Shown: piece by piece, positions 1 to 5,732 of the stretch
How positions within the stretch are numbered: position 1 is the stretch's first letter
Layout: every line of letters starts with the position of its first letter
Made by a program: the position numbers and the translations under genes
NCBI GenBank assembly: GCA_024763295.1
Contig: JANTFU010000126.1
Location: 1-6,706, forward strand
Length of the DNA: 6,706 bases
DNA from: Anaerolineales bacterium
Lineage (GTDB): Bacteria > Chloroflexota > Anaerolineae > Anaerolineales > Villigracilaceae
Reading direction: 5' to 3'
The notes under the pieces: model-generated
Told to the model about the DNA's origin: nothing
Seen by the model: the letters and a program-made list of their open reading frames with translations, nothing else
Database searches by the model: none

Positions 1-3
1 CGA

Positions 4-207
4 TTAGCGTTTGCCAAAGGCGAAAGCGATATACGCAAGCACACTTTGCGCCGCCAGCCAAATCGAAAAAAGCAGCAAATTGAGATCTTGGCTGATGGGT
101 TGTTCCGAACCATTTGCTAAGTATTTATGGCGCAGCCAAAGTGTGTTAACTACCAGCAGAAGCGTCAGAATGAATGTGCCTGCAAAAAAAATCGTTACGG
201 GTTTCAT
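4..207 (-). CDS. Small two-helix membrane protein of unknown function (67 aa)
   Basis: I do not recognise a family. The 67 residues read as two hydrophobic helices (about residues 4-25 and 43-64) joined by a short polar loop with LRHKYLANGSEQ, and end in the basic tail FGKR. This suggests a helical hairpin in the cytoplasmic membrane. The ATG at 207-205 follows an AAAGG at seven bases' distance, an acceptable ribosome binding site. The gene lies 162 bases downstream of the histidine kinase on the same strand and has a candidate promoter in between, so it may be a separate unit or the last gene of the two-component operon. The hydrophobic pattern and the intact frame support a real gene; the size makes the call moderate. 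Confidence 0.6.
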   Translation of the reverse strand: MKPVTIFFAGTFILTLLLVVNTLWLRHKYLANGSEQPISQDLNLLLFSIWLAAQSVLAYIAFAFGKR

Positions 208-223
208 TAATCAGCCTTTGGCA

Positions 224-250
224 TCAGGAGAAGAAAAGAAATGTAGTCAT
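224..250 (-). other. Possible leader ORF (8 codons plus stop)
   Basis: On the minus strand an ATG at 250-248 is preceded by AAGGGGAG with a six-base gap, a better ribosome binding site than that of the 67-residue gene downstream. The reading frame is only MTTFLFFS and then TGA (226-224), ending 16 bases before the downstream ATG. It could be a leader peptide that feeds ribosomes to the next gene, or chance. Its interest rests on the quality of the ribosome binding site alone. Confidence 0.3.
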
Positions 251-286
251 AGAATACTCCCCTTTTGCGTACTGTACTCTAAAGAA

Positions 287-314
287 ATTTTATCCTTACT
301 TTAAGGGAAGTTAA
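287..314 (-). promoter_or_regulatory. Candidate promoter for the small membrane protein gene
   Basis: On the minus strand a -35-like TTAACT (314-309) and a -10-like TAAAAT (292-287) are separated by 16 bases, in an AT-rich stretch between the kinase stop and the small gene. Transcription would begin around 280, upstream of the possible leader ORF. The match is by eye, about four of six at -35 and five of six at -10. Confidence 0.35.
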
Positions 315-369
315 AATTTGTGCGCGGATGGGATTTGGCGTTCTTTTCGTCTCTCTCAAAAAATGGGCG

Positions 370-1794
370 CTAAACGTCAGCGGATGAACGCTGGCGCAGC
401 CAAACGGTAAAGGTAGCGCCTTGTCCCGTTTCGGACTCGACCTCCAGCTTGCCGCCGTGTGCTTCAATCACTTCTTTGGCGATGCTTAACCCCAATCCCA
501 TCCCTTGTGGAAAGCGACGTCCCTCTCCGCCACGAGTAAAAGGCTCAAAAAGTTTTTTTTGTAATTCGGGCGAAATTCCCATGCCTGTATCGCTGACTTT
601 AATCCAAATTTGACCAGCGCCTTGCCCTGCGCTGACTTGAATTGCACCGCTGGGGGTGTATTTGATGGCGTTGGAGAGCAGGTTGCCGATTACCTGCCCA
701 AGACGGACGGAATCCGCTTGTACGGGCAACAGGTTTGGGTCAAGGGCGATTTCGAAATCCAAGCCTTTTTGGCGGGCAGTTGCTTTCCACGGGGCTACGG
801 TTTGGGGCAGCCAGGTTTTCAAATCCAGTTCTTCATAATCCAGTTCCAGCACACCGAGGGCTTGCTCATGGAGATGTGAAAGGTCTTCGAGCAGGTGTTT
901 TAGACGGGACGATTCAAGCTCCATGCCATCGAGTAGTTCTTTGTAAAATTCAGGATCGTTTTCCGCGCCGTTTCTGAGGGCTTGAATGCCCATGCGCATT
1001 GCGCCCAACGGACGTCCGATTTCGTGGACGAGATTTGCCAGCAGGCGTTTGCGGGCAGCTTCGAGACTGCGTAGGCGTTTAAGTAAGACATTAACTGCGT
1101 GCGCTAATTGACGTGTTTCAAGTAGTCCTTCTTCGGGGAGGGCTTCACTGCGTTCTCCGTTGGCGAGCGCGTTTACCGCTTTGGTCACGCGTTGTACGGG
1201 CGCGCCGACATTAACCGCCAGCAGGGTGCCAATCCCTGCACCTAAAACGAGTGAAATCAGTAAAATGCCACTCAACCAGTAGCGCAGCAGGTAAAGTTCA
1301 TCGCCAAACGTGATGTAGCGATAAGAAAGACGGATGTATCCCAGCAGTTCGCCGCTTTCTCCGATGACAGGCGTGATGGCGTCGGCAATCTCGTCCCCAA
1401 ACTTGGGGCTATATTCTTGCGTTACCAAAACATCGCCCGCTTTCAGGGTTGCCAAATCAAGATTGTTAATATTCGTGCCGATTTGGACATGGTCGTCATC
1501 GTCGCTGGTTGCCAGGATGATACCGTGCGGGTCGAGTAAGACCAAGCGTCCGGCATTTGGCTCAAGAGTTTCGTCGAGCAAGCTGTGCGCATAGTTTGGA
1601 TCGTCCCAAAATTGGGCATCCAGTTTAATCAGACGGCTAATCAGACGCGCATCGCCTTCCAATGTTGCGAGCATGGAGGGCACCAAGAAGCGGCTTTCAA
1701 TCAGATAGGTAATCGCAATTCCCATCAGCGGGATCACGATTAACAGCGGCAAAATGTGGCTCAGGATAAAGCGTCCGCGCAGGCTTTTGAACAT
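370..1794 (-). CDS. Membrane sensor histidine kinase
   Basis: A 474-residue two-component sensor kinase. In order: membrane helix at about 10-31; extracytoplasmic sensor region at 32-170, whose centre (RLVLLDPHGIILATS, then IGTNINN) resembles a single PAS/Cache-type fold; second helix at about 172-194; HAMP linker at about 195-247; dimerisation domain with phospho-acceptor His257 in LVHEIGRP; then the ATPase domain with N-box Asn371/Asn375, G1 box DTGMG (402-406), F-box FEPF (416-419) and G2 box GMGLG (431-435). All catalytic boxes are present, so it should be active. The frame is open another 49 codons upstream, but I chose the ATG at 1794-1792 because it forms a TGATG overlap with the response regulator stop and starts right before a normal first membrane helix; the longer form would overlap the regulator's DNA-binding domain. 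The H-box reads HEIGRP where HELRTP is usual. The signal sensed is unknown. Confidence 0.95.
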   Translation of the reverse strand: MFKSLRGRFILSHILPLLIVIPLMGIAITYLIESRFLVPSMLATLEGDARLISRLIKLDAQFWDDPNYAHSLLDETLEPNAGRLVLLDPHGIILATSDDDDHVQIGTNINNLDLATLKAGDVLVTQEYSPKFGDEIADAITPVIGESGELLGYIRLSYRYITFGDELYLLRYWLSGILLISLVLGAGIGTLLAVNVGAPVQRVTKAVNALANGERSEALPEEGLLETRQLAHAVNVLLKRLRSLEAARKRLLANLVHEIGRPLGAMRMGIQALRNGAENDPEFYKELLDGMELESSRLKHLLEDLSHLHEQALGVLELDYEELDLKTWLPQTVAPWKATARQKGLDFEIALDPNLLPVQADSVRLGQVIGNLLSNAIKYTPSGAIQVSAGQGAGQIWIKVSDTGMGISPELQKKLFEPFTRGGEGRRFPQGMGLGLSIAKEVIEAHGGKLEVESETGQGATFTVWLRQRSSADV

Positions 1795-2489
1795 CAGGCT
1801 TCTTTCGGCATTAATTTGTAGCCCACGCCCCGCACGGTGACAATGCGTTCCGGTTTGGCGGGGTTTGCTTCCAGCTTTTCGCGCAACCAGCGGATATGCA
1901 CATAGACGACCTGCGGTTCGCCGATATATTCCGCGCCCCAAACTTCAGAGAGCAAGTCTTGTGTTGAAAGGACTTCTCCGGTGTGCAGGGCGAGCGTATG
2001 CAGCAGATCGAATTCTCGACGAGTCAGCTCAAGCGGTTGACCGGCGACGGAAACGGTGTGCGCCAACGGGTCGATGACAATATCACCCGCCGTAACGCGC
2101 TCCTTTTGGCTGGGTGCCGATGTGGATGCAGTTCGGCGCAGAACGGCTTTGATATGCGCCAAAAGGACGCTCATCTCGAAGGGCTTGGTGATGTAATCGT
2201 CTGCGCCGAGTTCGAGACCGAGAATTTCATCGAGTTCGCGCCGGCGGGCGGTAACGAAGATGACGGGGGCTTGGGTTCTGCTGCGAAATTCTCGCAGGGC
2301 ATCCAATCCGTCCATGCCGGGCAAGCCGATGTCCAGCAGAATCAGGTCAGGGACATCCCGCTCGAGGCTGAGCAGGGCATCTTCGGCATTTCCGGCGCTC
2401 GTCGCGCGATATCCGGCTTGTTCCAAATTAAAGGCAACACTGCGGCGCATGAGATCGTCATCGTCAATGACGAGAATATGTTTTTGCAT
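1794..2489 (-). CDS. OmpR/PhoB-family response regulator
   Basis: A 231-residue DNA-binding response regulator, the normal length for the family. The receiver domain (about 1-118) has the acidic pair Asp9/Asp10, phospho-acceptor Asp53 in LLDIGLPGMDG, Thr80 in FVTA and Lys102 in TKPF. After a short linker comes the winged-helix domain (about 130-228), with ELTRREFDLL at its start, the recognition helix near 190-207 (VVYVHIRWLREKLE) and the wing VRGVGYKL (219-226). The gene is the first of a coupled pair: its TGA shares a base with the ATG of the kinase, so the two are almost certainly translated together and are partners. It begins 124 bases downstream of the transporter gene on the same strand, and a -10-like element in that gap suggests a separate promoter. 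The DNA targets cannot be read from the sequence. Confidence 0.97.
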   Translation of the reverse strand: MQKHILVIDDDDLMRRSVAFNLEQAGYRATSAGNAEDALLSLERDVPDLILLDIGLPGMDGLDALREFRSRTQAPVIFVTARRRELDEILGLELGADDYITKPFEMSVLLAHIKAVLRRTASTSAPSQKERVTAGDIVIDPLAHTVSVAGQPLELTRREFDLLHTLALHTGEVLSTQDLLSEVWGAEYIGEPQVVYVHIRWLREKLEANPAKPERIVTVRGVGYKLMPKEA

Positions 2490-2519
2490 GGTTGACTCGC
2501 TTTCGTTGATTGTGTCTCA

Positions 2520-2525
2520 AGTATA
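2520..2525 (-). promoter_or_regulatory. Candidate -10 element of the regulator-kinase operon
   Basis: TATACT on the minus strand (2525-2520), in the context CTGGCATATACTTG, lies about 31 bases upstream of the response regulator ATG. It matches the sigma-70 -10 consensus in five of six positions. There is no good -35 at 16-18 bases (the best is TGAAAA), so the promoter may depend on an activator. Confidence 0.4.
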
Positions 2526-2550
2526 TGCCAGAAGTCTTGATTTTTCATTA

Positions 2551-2564
2551 ACACCATATTGTGT
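2551..2564. repeat. Imperfect palindrome upstream of the regulator promoter
   Basis: ACACCATATTGTGT is symmetric except for one position in each half and is centred about 35 bases upstream of the candidate -10 element. Its position would suit an operator for an activator or for autoregulation. A short imperfect palindrome in AT-rich DNA can occur by chance, so this is a weak call. Confidence 0.25.
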
Positions 2565-2613
2565 GGGTAGGCAGTTACGAATACTCACTGATTTGAAGAC
2601 CATCCCCATGTTT

Positions 2614-3402
2614 TTACATGATCCGAATGGCATTCATCACCGCGATAAATAGCACAAAGGCGGCAAACCATTTCCGCAAATGTTGCGTTTTGAGACGCAC
2701 GGAAACACGACTGCCTATTTGTCCACCGATGAAAACCGGGATGAGCAGAATGAGCGCGGTTTGCCAATCGAAGCCGCCCATACCGATATGCCCCAGCAAG
2801 CCGGATGTCGCGGTTAAGCCGACCATGAAGGCGCTTGAGCCGATGGCAATGGTCGTCGGGATGCGGAAGAGCAAAATCATGAGCGGAACTTTGATTGCGC
2901 CGCCGCCAATACCGACCATGCTGGTGAAGATTCCGACGATAAACATGATTGGGAGCATCAGACGTAAATCGAGAAAATAAGTTCTTCCGCGCAAGTTGCG
3001 CTCCCAAACCCAGCGGGAGGCTTTTTTTGCCCGATTAGGCTGGGAGGCTTGTTCAGGTGGGTGGAACATAAACCAGGCAACGGCGAGCAGTAAAATGGTC
3101 AGAATCAGGCTCAAGGTCATGGGCGATACGAGATGTGCAAGCCGTCCACCCAGAAATGCGCCGACGGTTGTGGGAGCTTCCATTGCGCCTGCGATATACC
3201 AATCCACAGTGTGTGCTTTTTGAAAGACAATGGTTGTAGAAATAGATGTGATCAAGATGAGAAATAGGCTGGTGGCGGCGGCTGTTTGGAACTCGGTACC
3301 CGCCCAAAGTTGGAGCGGCGTATAAAGAAAGCCGCCGCCTTGCCCAAAAAGAGAGGCAATAAAGGCGGCGAAAAGGATGGAGATATCTTCAAAAGGGTTC
3401 AT
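2614..3402 (-). CDS. TauE/SafE (TSUP) family membrane transporter
   Basis: A 262-residue polytopic membrane protein of the TSUP family, members of which export or import sulfite, organosulfonates and related anions. It shows the internal duplication typical of the family: two halves each begin with a helix carrying a glycine signature, FGQGGGFLYTP (about 19-29) and VGIGGGAIKVP (163-173). I count seven or eight hydrophobic segments, with a basic loop between the halves at about 112-145 (RAKKASRWVWERNLRGR) that is probably cytoplasmic. I chose the ATG at 3402-3400 because AGGA stands six bases upstream and because the protein then starts directly before its first helix. The frame stays open upstream, but those codons match a different protein (the pgl relic). 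Substrate cannot be assigned; the neighbouring two-component system may control it. Confidence 0.88.
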   Translation of the reverse strand: MNPFEDISILFAAFIASLFGQGGGFLYTPLQLWAGTEFQTAAATSLFLILITSISTTIVFQKAHTVDWYIAGAMEAPTTVGAFLGGRLAHLVSPMTLSLILTILLLAVAWFMFHPPEQASQPNRAKKASRWVWERNLRGRTYFLDLRLMLPIMFIVGIFTSMVGIGGGAIKVPLMILLFRIPTTIAIGSSAFMVGLTATSGLLGHIGMGGFDWQTALILLIPVFIGGQIGSRVSVRLKTQHLRKWFAAFVLFIAVMNAIRIM

Positions 3403-3417
3403 GTAGTTTCCTGAATT

Positions 3418-3537
3418 TAGTGTTTCGTTTGGTTGATAGTTACCTGCGATAACGCTTTGTACGGCAGCTTTATTCGCGCCGCTGACGAGAAAGATGATTT
3501 TGCACGCTGCTTTGATAAGCGGCGTAGTCATGGTAAC
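3418..3537 (-). pseudogene. pgl: Relic of 6-phosphogluconolactonase (C-terminal fragment)
   Basis: Read on the minus strand in the frame of the transporter, these bases encode about 40 residues with VTMTTPLIKAA, then KIIFLVSGANKAA, then GNYQPNETL. This is the pattern of the C-terminal third of 6-phosphogluconolactonases (R-[IV]-T-[LM]-T-x-P-[LV]-I-N-A-A, then V-x-F-[LI]-V-[ST]-G-x-[DE]-K-A, then GPYxPxxLP), the enzyme that hydrolyses 6-phosphogluconolactone in the pentose phosphate pathway. The active-site and N-terminal parts are missing: upstream codons in the same frame show no resemblance, and downstream the usual final strand is replaced by the start of the transporter gene. With about a sixth of the enzyme left it cannot be catalytic. 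The family call is from memory of the conserved pattern, with no search run. Confidence 0.7.
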
Positions 3538-3737
3538 ACAGGATGTCTTCCTCGTCCTATTAAATTTTGTGGTCAGCAGCAAAGATGCTGAAAATAGTTT
3601 TTGGTACGGAAAAATCTTTGAAGTTACGGAGTTTTTCGTGAAACTTGAAAAACATTTGCGCTTTCCGTGTGCAAAATTCCTTAGCGATTAATCTGCGGTT
3701 TGTGGGGCTTAATATTCCGATAAGGTCGGCTTATTTT

Positions 3738-3746
3738 TGCTATAAA
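3738..3746 (+). promoter_or_regulatory. Candidate extended -10 promoter of the protease gene
   Basis: TGCTATAAA at 3738-3746 matches the extended -10 form TGnTATAAT in all but the last base and lies about 80 bases upstream of the protease start. No convincing -35 sits 16-18 bases before it, as is common for extended -10 promoters. It implies a 5' leader of roughly 70 bases. Confidence 0.4.
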
Positions 3747-3815
3747 GTCAATTTTTGCAGAGGCTTTTATGATACATACTGCCATCCGCTTTGGCAGATG
3801 AGTACCCTTTTTGAA

Positions 3816-3821
3816 AAGGAG
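3816..3821 (+). promoter_or_regulatory. Strong ribosome binding site fixing the protease start
   Basis: AAGGAG sits six bases before the ATG at 3828. The reading frame is open from 3645, so this site together with the lipoprotein signal peptide that follows decides the start. Confidence 0.85.
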
Positions 3822-3827
3822 ATCGAC

Positions 3828-5453
3828 ATGCAGAAAAAAATCTTTTCAATTTTCCTTCTTCTAACCGCCGCGATGCTGCTCTTATCGGCTTGCAACGGCG
3901 TTACCCCTGTTGAAACGAAAGTGGCAGAAACGCAAGCCGTGCTGCCTACGAAGGCAGTCCAAGAAACTGCGCCGGAATTGCCCGCTGCGTCCGCTTCGGG
4001 CGACCTTTTGGCGGCTTATCAAACCACGCTGGAGAATATCTATGCAACGGTTTCGCCGTCAGTCGTCAATATTCATGTTGTTCAAAAAGTGACTACTAAC
4101 ACAAGTTCTTCCTTGTTGCCCGGTTTTCCCGGCTTTCCATTTTTTAGCCTGCCCCAAGGTAACGAAAACGATCAAAATAGCACGGAGCAATATCAAAGCG
4201 CGCTTGGTTCCGGCTTTGTGTGGGATACGCAAGGACATATCGTGACCAACAACCATGTGGTCAGCGGTGCAGACAAAATTGAAGTCACCTTCAGCGACGG
4301 GACGAGCTTGCCTGCGACGTTGGTTGGTGCCGATCCCGATAGCGATCTCGCCGTTTTACAAGTTGACGCAAATACCGTTTCGCTTACCCCGGTTACGCTT
4401 GCGAATTCAGACACAGTCAAGGTTGGTCAACTTGCAATCGCCATAGGAAACCCCTTTGGCTTGGAAGGCACGATGACAACCGGCATCATCAGCGCTGTGG
4501 GGCGTTCCTTGCCTGCCAGCGAGACCTCGGCGCAATCTTACACTATCCCGGATATCATCCAAACCGATGCGCCCATCAATCCCGGCAACTCGGGTGGCGT
4601 ACTTGTCGATATCGACGGCAGAGTGCTCGGTGTTACCGCAGCGATCGAATCGCCCGTTCGCGCCAGTGCTGGCATTGGCTTTGCCATCCCAGCAAAGATT
4701 GTGGAAAACGTTGTGCCTTCCCTAATCGCGGATGGCAGTTATGCCCACGCTTGGCTGGGAATTAGCGGCACGTCGCTCGTGCCCGAGCTTGCTACCGCTA
4801 TGGATTTGGATGCCACACAACGAGGCGCTCTCGTTATCTCCGTCATGGACAATAGCCCCGCAGAAGAAGCTGGCTTGCAAGGCAGTGAAGAGCAAGTCAC
4901 CATCGATGGACAAAATGCGCTGGTCGGCGGCGATATTATTACCGCTATTGATGACCAGCCGGTCTTTGAGATGGATGATCTTATCTCCTATCTGGCGCGT
5001 ACCAACGTCGGGCAAGAAGTGACCCTGACCTTGTTGCATAGCGGCAAGGAAAAGACAGTCAACGTCACCTTGGCTGCGCGTCCATCCACGCAGGAAACCG
5101 TTGTGGCATCTAAAAATGGCATCACACTGGGTATTCTTGGCATCACCATGAACGAAGCGATTGCCACCCAGATGGATTTGCCCAAAAATCAGAGCGGCGT
5201 ACTCGTCGTTGATGTGCAAAGTGGCAGCTTGGCAGATACAGCCGGTTTGCGTGGCGGCGATGAAAGCGTCAGCATCGACGGGCACGATGTGCAGATTGGT
5301 GGTGACGTCATCACTGCGCTCAACGGGCAAAAAGTTGAAACTATCGACGATCTCAAAGATGCGTTGGCGCAACTAAGCTCCGTTGACGAATTGAATTTGA
5401 CCATTCTGCGCAATGGCTACGAGATTAAGATTAATATCCAGTCTGAAAAGTAA
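3828..5453 (+). CDS. htrA: HtrA/DegP-type lipoprotein serine protease with two PDZ domains
   Basis: A 541-residue surface protease that degrades or refolds damaged extracytoplasmic proteins. It starts with a lipoprotein signal peptide ending in the lipobox LSAC, so Cys22 should be lipidated and anchor the mature enzyme outside the membrane. A low-complexity linker (about 23-60, rich in Ala, Pro, Glu and Thr) follows, then the trypsin-fold protease domain (about 65-300) with the complete triad: His143 in TNNHVV, Asp173 in DSDLAVL and Ser255 in NPGNSGG. A loop at about 90-122 rich in Ser, Pro, Phe and Asn precedes the first strand of the active core. Two PDZ domains (about 308-418 and 432-538) each carry a similar extra segment between AGL and GGDxI. 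Two PDZ domains follow the DegP plan, and regulation by stress is likely but not visible. The longer frame from 3645 was rejected: its extra residues look like translated noncoding DNA. Confidence 0.96.
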   Translation: MQKKIFSIFLLLTAAMLLLSACNGVTPVETKVAETQAVLPTKAVQETAPELPAASASGDLLAAYQTTLENIYATVSPSVVNIHVVQKVTTNTSSSLLPGFPGFPFFSLPQGNENDQNSTEQYQSALGSGFVWDTQGHIVTNNHVVSGADKIEVTFSDGTSLPATLVGADPDSDLAVLQVDANTVSLTPVTLANSDTVKVGQLAIAIGNPFGLEGTMTTGIISAVGRSLPASETSAQSYTIPDIIQTDAPINPGNSGGVLVDIDGRVLGVTAAIESPVRASAGIGFAIPAKIVENVVPSLIADGSYAHAWLGISGTSLVPELATAMDLDATQRGALVISVMDNSPAEEAGLQGSEEQVTIDGQNALVGGDIITAIDDQPVFEMDDLISYLARTNVGQEVTLTLLHSGKEKTVNVTLAARPSTQETVVASKNGITLGILGITMNEAIATQMDLPKNQSGVLVVDVQSGSLADTAGLRGGDESVSIDGHDVQIGGDVITALNGQKVETIDDLKDALAQLSSVDELNLTILRNGYEIKINIQSEK

Positions 5454-5472
5454 ATTTCATTGCATGTGAATT

Positions 5473-5508
5473 AAAATGCTCTCTGGTCATCACCAGAGAG
5501 CATTTTTG
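5473..5508 (+). terminator. Intrinsic terminator after the protease gene
   Basis: An uninterrupted inverted repeat pairs TGCTCTCTGG (5477-5486) with CCAGAGAGCA (5493-5502) around the loop TCATCA, and extends outward by four A-T pairs into a run of five T. It lies 20 bases after the protease stop. The A-run on the left side means it could also work on the minus strand for transcripts coming from the flavoprotein gene. Confidence 0.92.
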
Positions 5509-5596
5509 TTTATGTTTTTTCTTGCCAGTGCGCGTTGGATGCCGTTATTCTTGGCAGTGGTCAAAATTGACTGATAAAAGATTTGTTGGAAACAGC

Positions 5597-5667
5597 TCCC
5601 TGCACTGTCCTCGGCGCAGGGGTTTCTCACAAAGTGCCGCCGGGGACGGCGGCTAGAGCCAAGAGGC
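5597..5667. repeat. GC-rich cluster of small hairpins in the intergenic gap
   Basis: Within the 279-base gap between protease and flavoprotein, the flanks are AT-rich but this block is GC-rich and folds repeatedly. CCCTGC (5598-5603) pairs with GCAGGG (5616-5621), GCCGCC (5636-5641) with GGCGGC (5648-5653), then GGC TAGA GCC (5651-5660) and GCC AAGA GGC (5658-5667) offer competing short stems. There is no T-run after any of them on the plus strand, and no ORF of note. It could be a dispersed intergenic repeat, a small RNA or a processing element; I do not recognise it. Confidence 0.4.
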
Positions 5668-5732
5668 AGAGCAGATAAAATCAGCCAAAATTTACCATCA
5701 CCTTGTTTTTTTTGTGGCGGGGTTTGGTGAAA

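Larger units (their letters stand above)
3403..3827. other. Divergent intergenic region between transporter and protease genes
   Basis: These 425 bases separate the minus-strand transporter from the plus-strand protease. The part next to the transporter holds the pgl relic. The middle (about 3541-3690) is AT-rich; I find no convincing gene in it on either strand, although the minus frame of the transporter stays open back to a stop at 3690-3688. The protease side has a candidate extended -10 and a strong ribosome binding site. It must contain the promoters for both flanking genes; I could not place the one for the transporter. Confidence 0.6.

Noticed and set aside
340..400. Possible terminator after the kinase, suggested by a T-run on the minus strand
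   Set aside because: The bases before the T-run give only stems of about three pairs, too weak to call.
1795..1941. Upstream extension of the kinase frame
   Set aside because: It would overlap the regulator's DNA-binding domain by 147 bases and precede a normal first membrane helix; the TGATG junction gives a simple start.
1983..2495. 170-codon plus-strand frame opposite the response regulator
   Set aside because: It is the antisense shadow of a clear receiver and winged-helix gene; its translation has no recognisable domain and no ribosome binding site.
2585..3007. 140-codon minus-strand frame overlapping the transporter
   Set aside because: Out-of-frame shadow rich in His, Arg and Asn; the transporter frame shows membrane helices and GxGGG motifs over the same bases.
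3631..3653. Inverted repeat GTTTTTC / GAAAAAC
   Set aside because: Seven AT-rich pairs around a nine-base loop in AT-rich DNA; likely chance.
3494..3691. 65-codon plus-strand frame in the divergent region
   Set aside because: No ribosome binding site, no recognised pattern, and it runs antisense over the pgl relic.
3645..3827. Upstream extension of the protease frame
   Set aside because: The 61 extra residues lack a pattern, would bury the lipoprotein signal peptide, and the ATG at 3828 has an ideal ribosome binding site.
4722..5372. 216-codon minus-strand frame opposite the protease PDZ region
   Set aside because: Antisense shadow caused by codon bias of the protease gene; the plus-strand PDZ domains are unmistakable.
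5521..5559. Direct repeat CTTGCCAGTG / CTTGGCAGTG 29 bases apart
   Set aside because: Only two copies of ten bases with one mismatch, not placed at a promoter; no sign of an array or attachment site.
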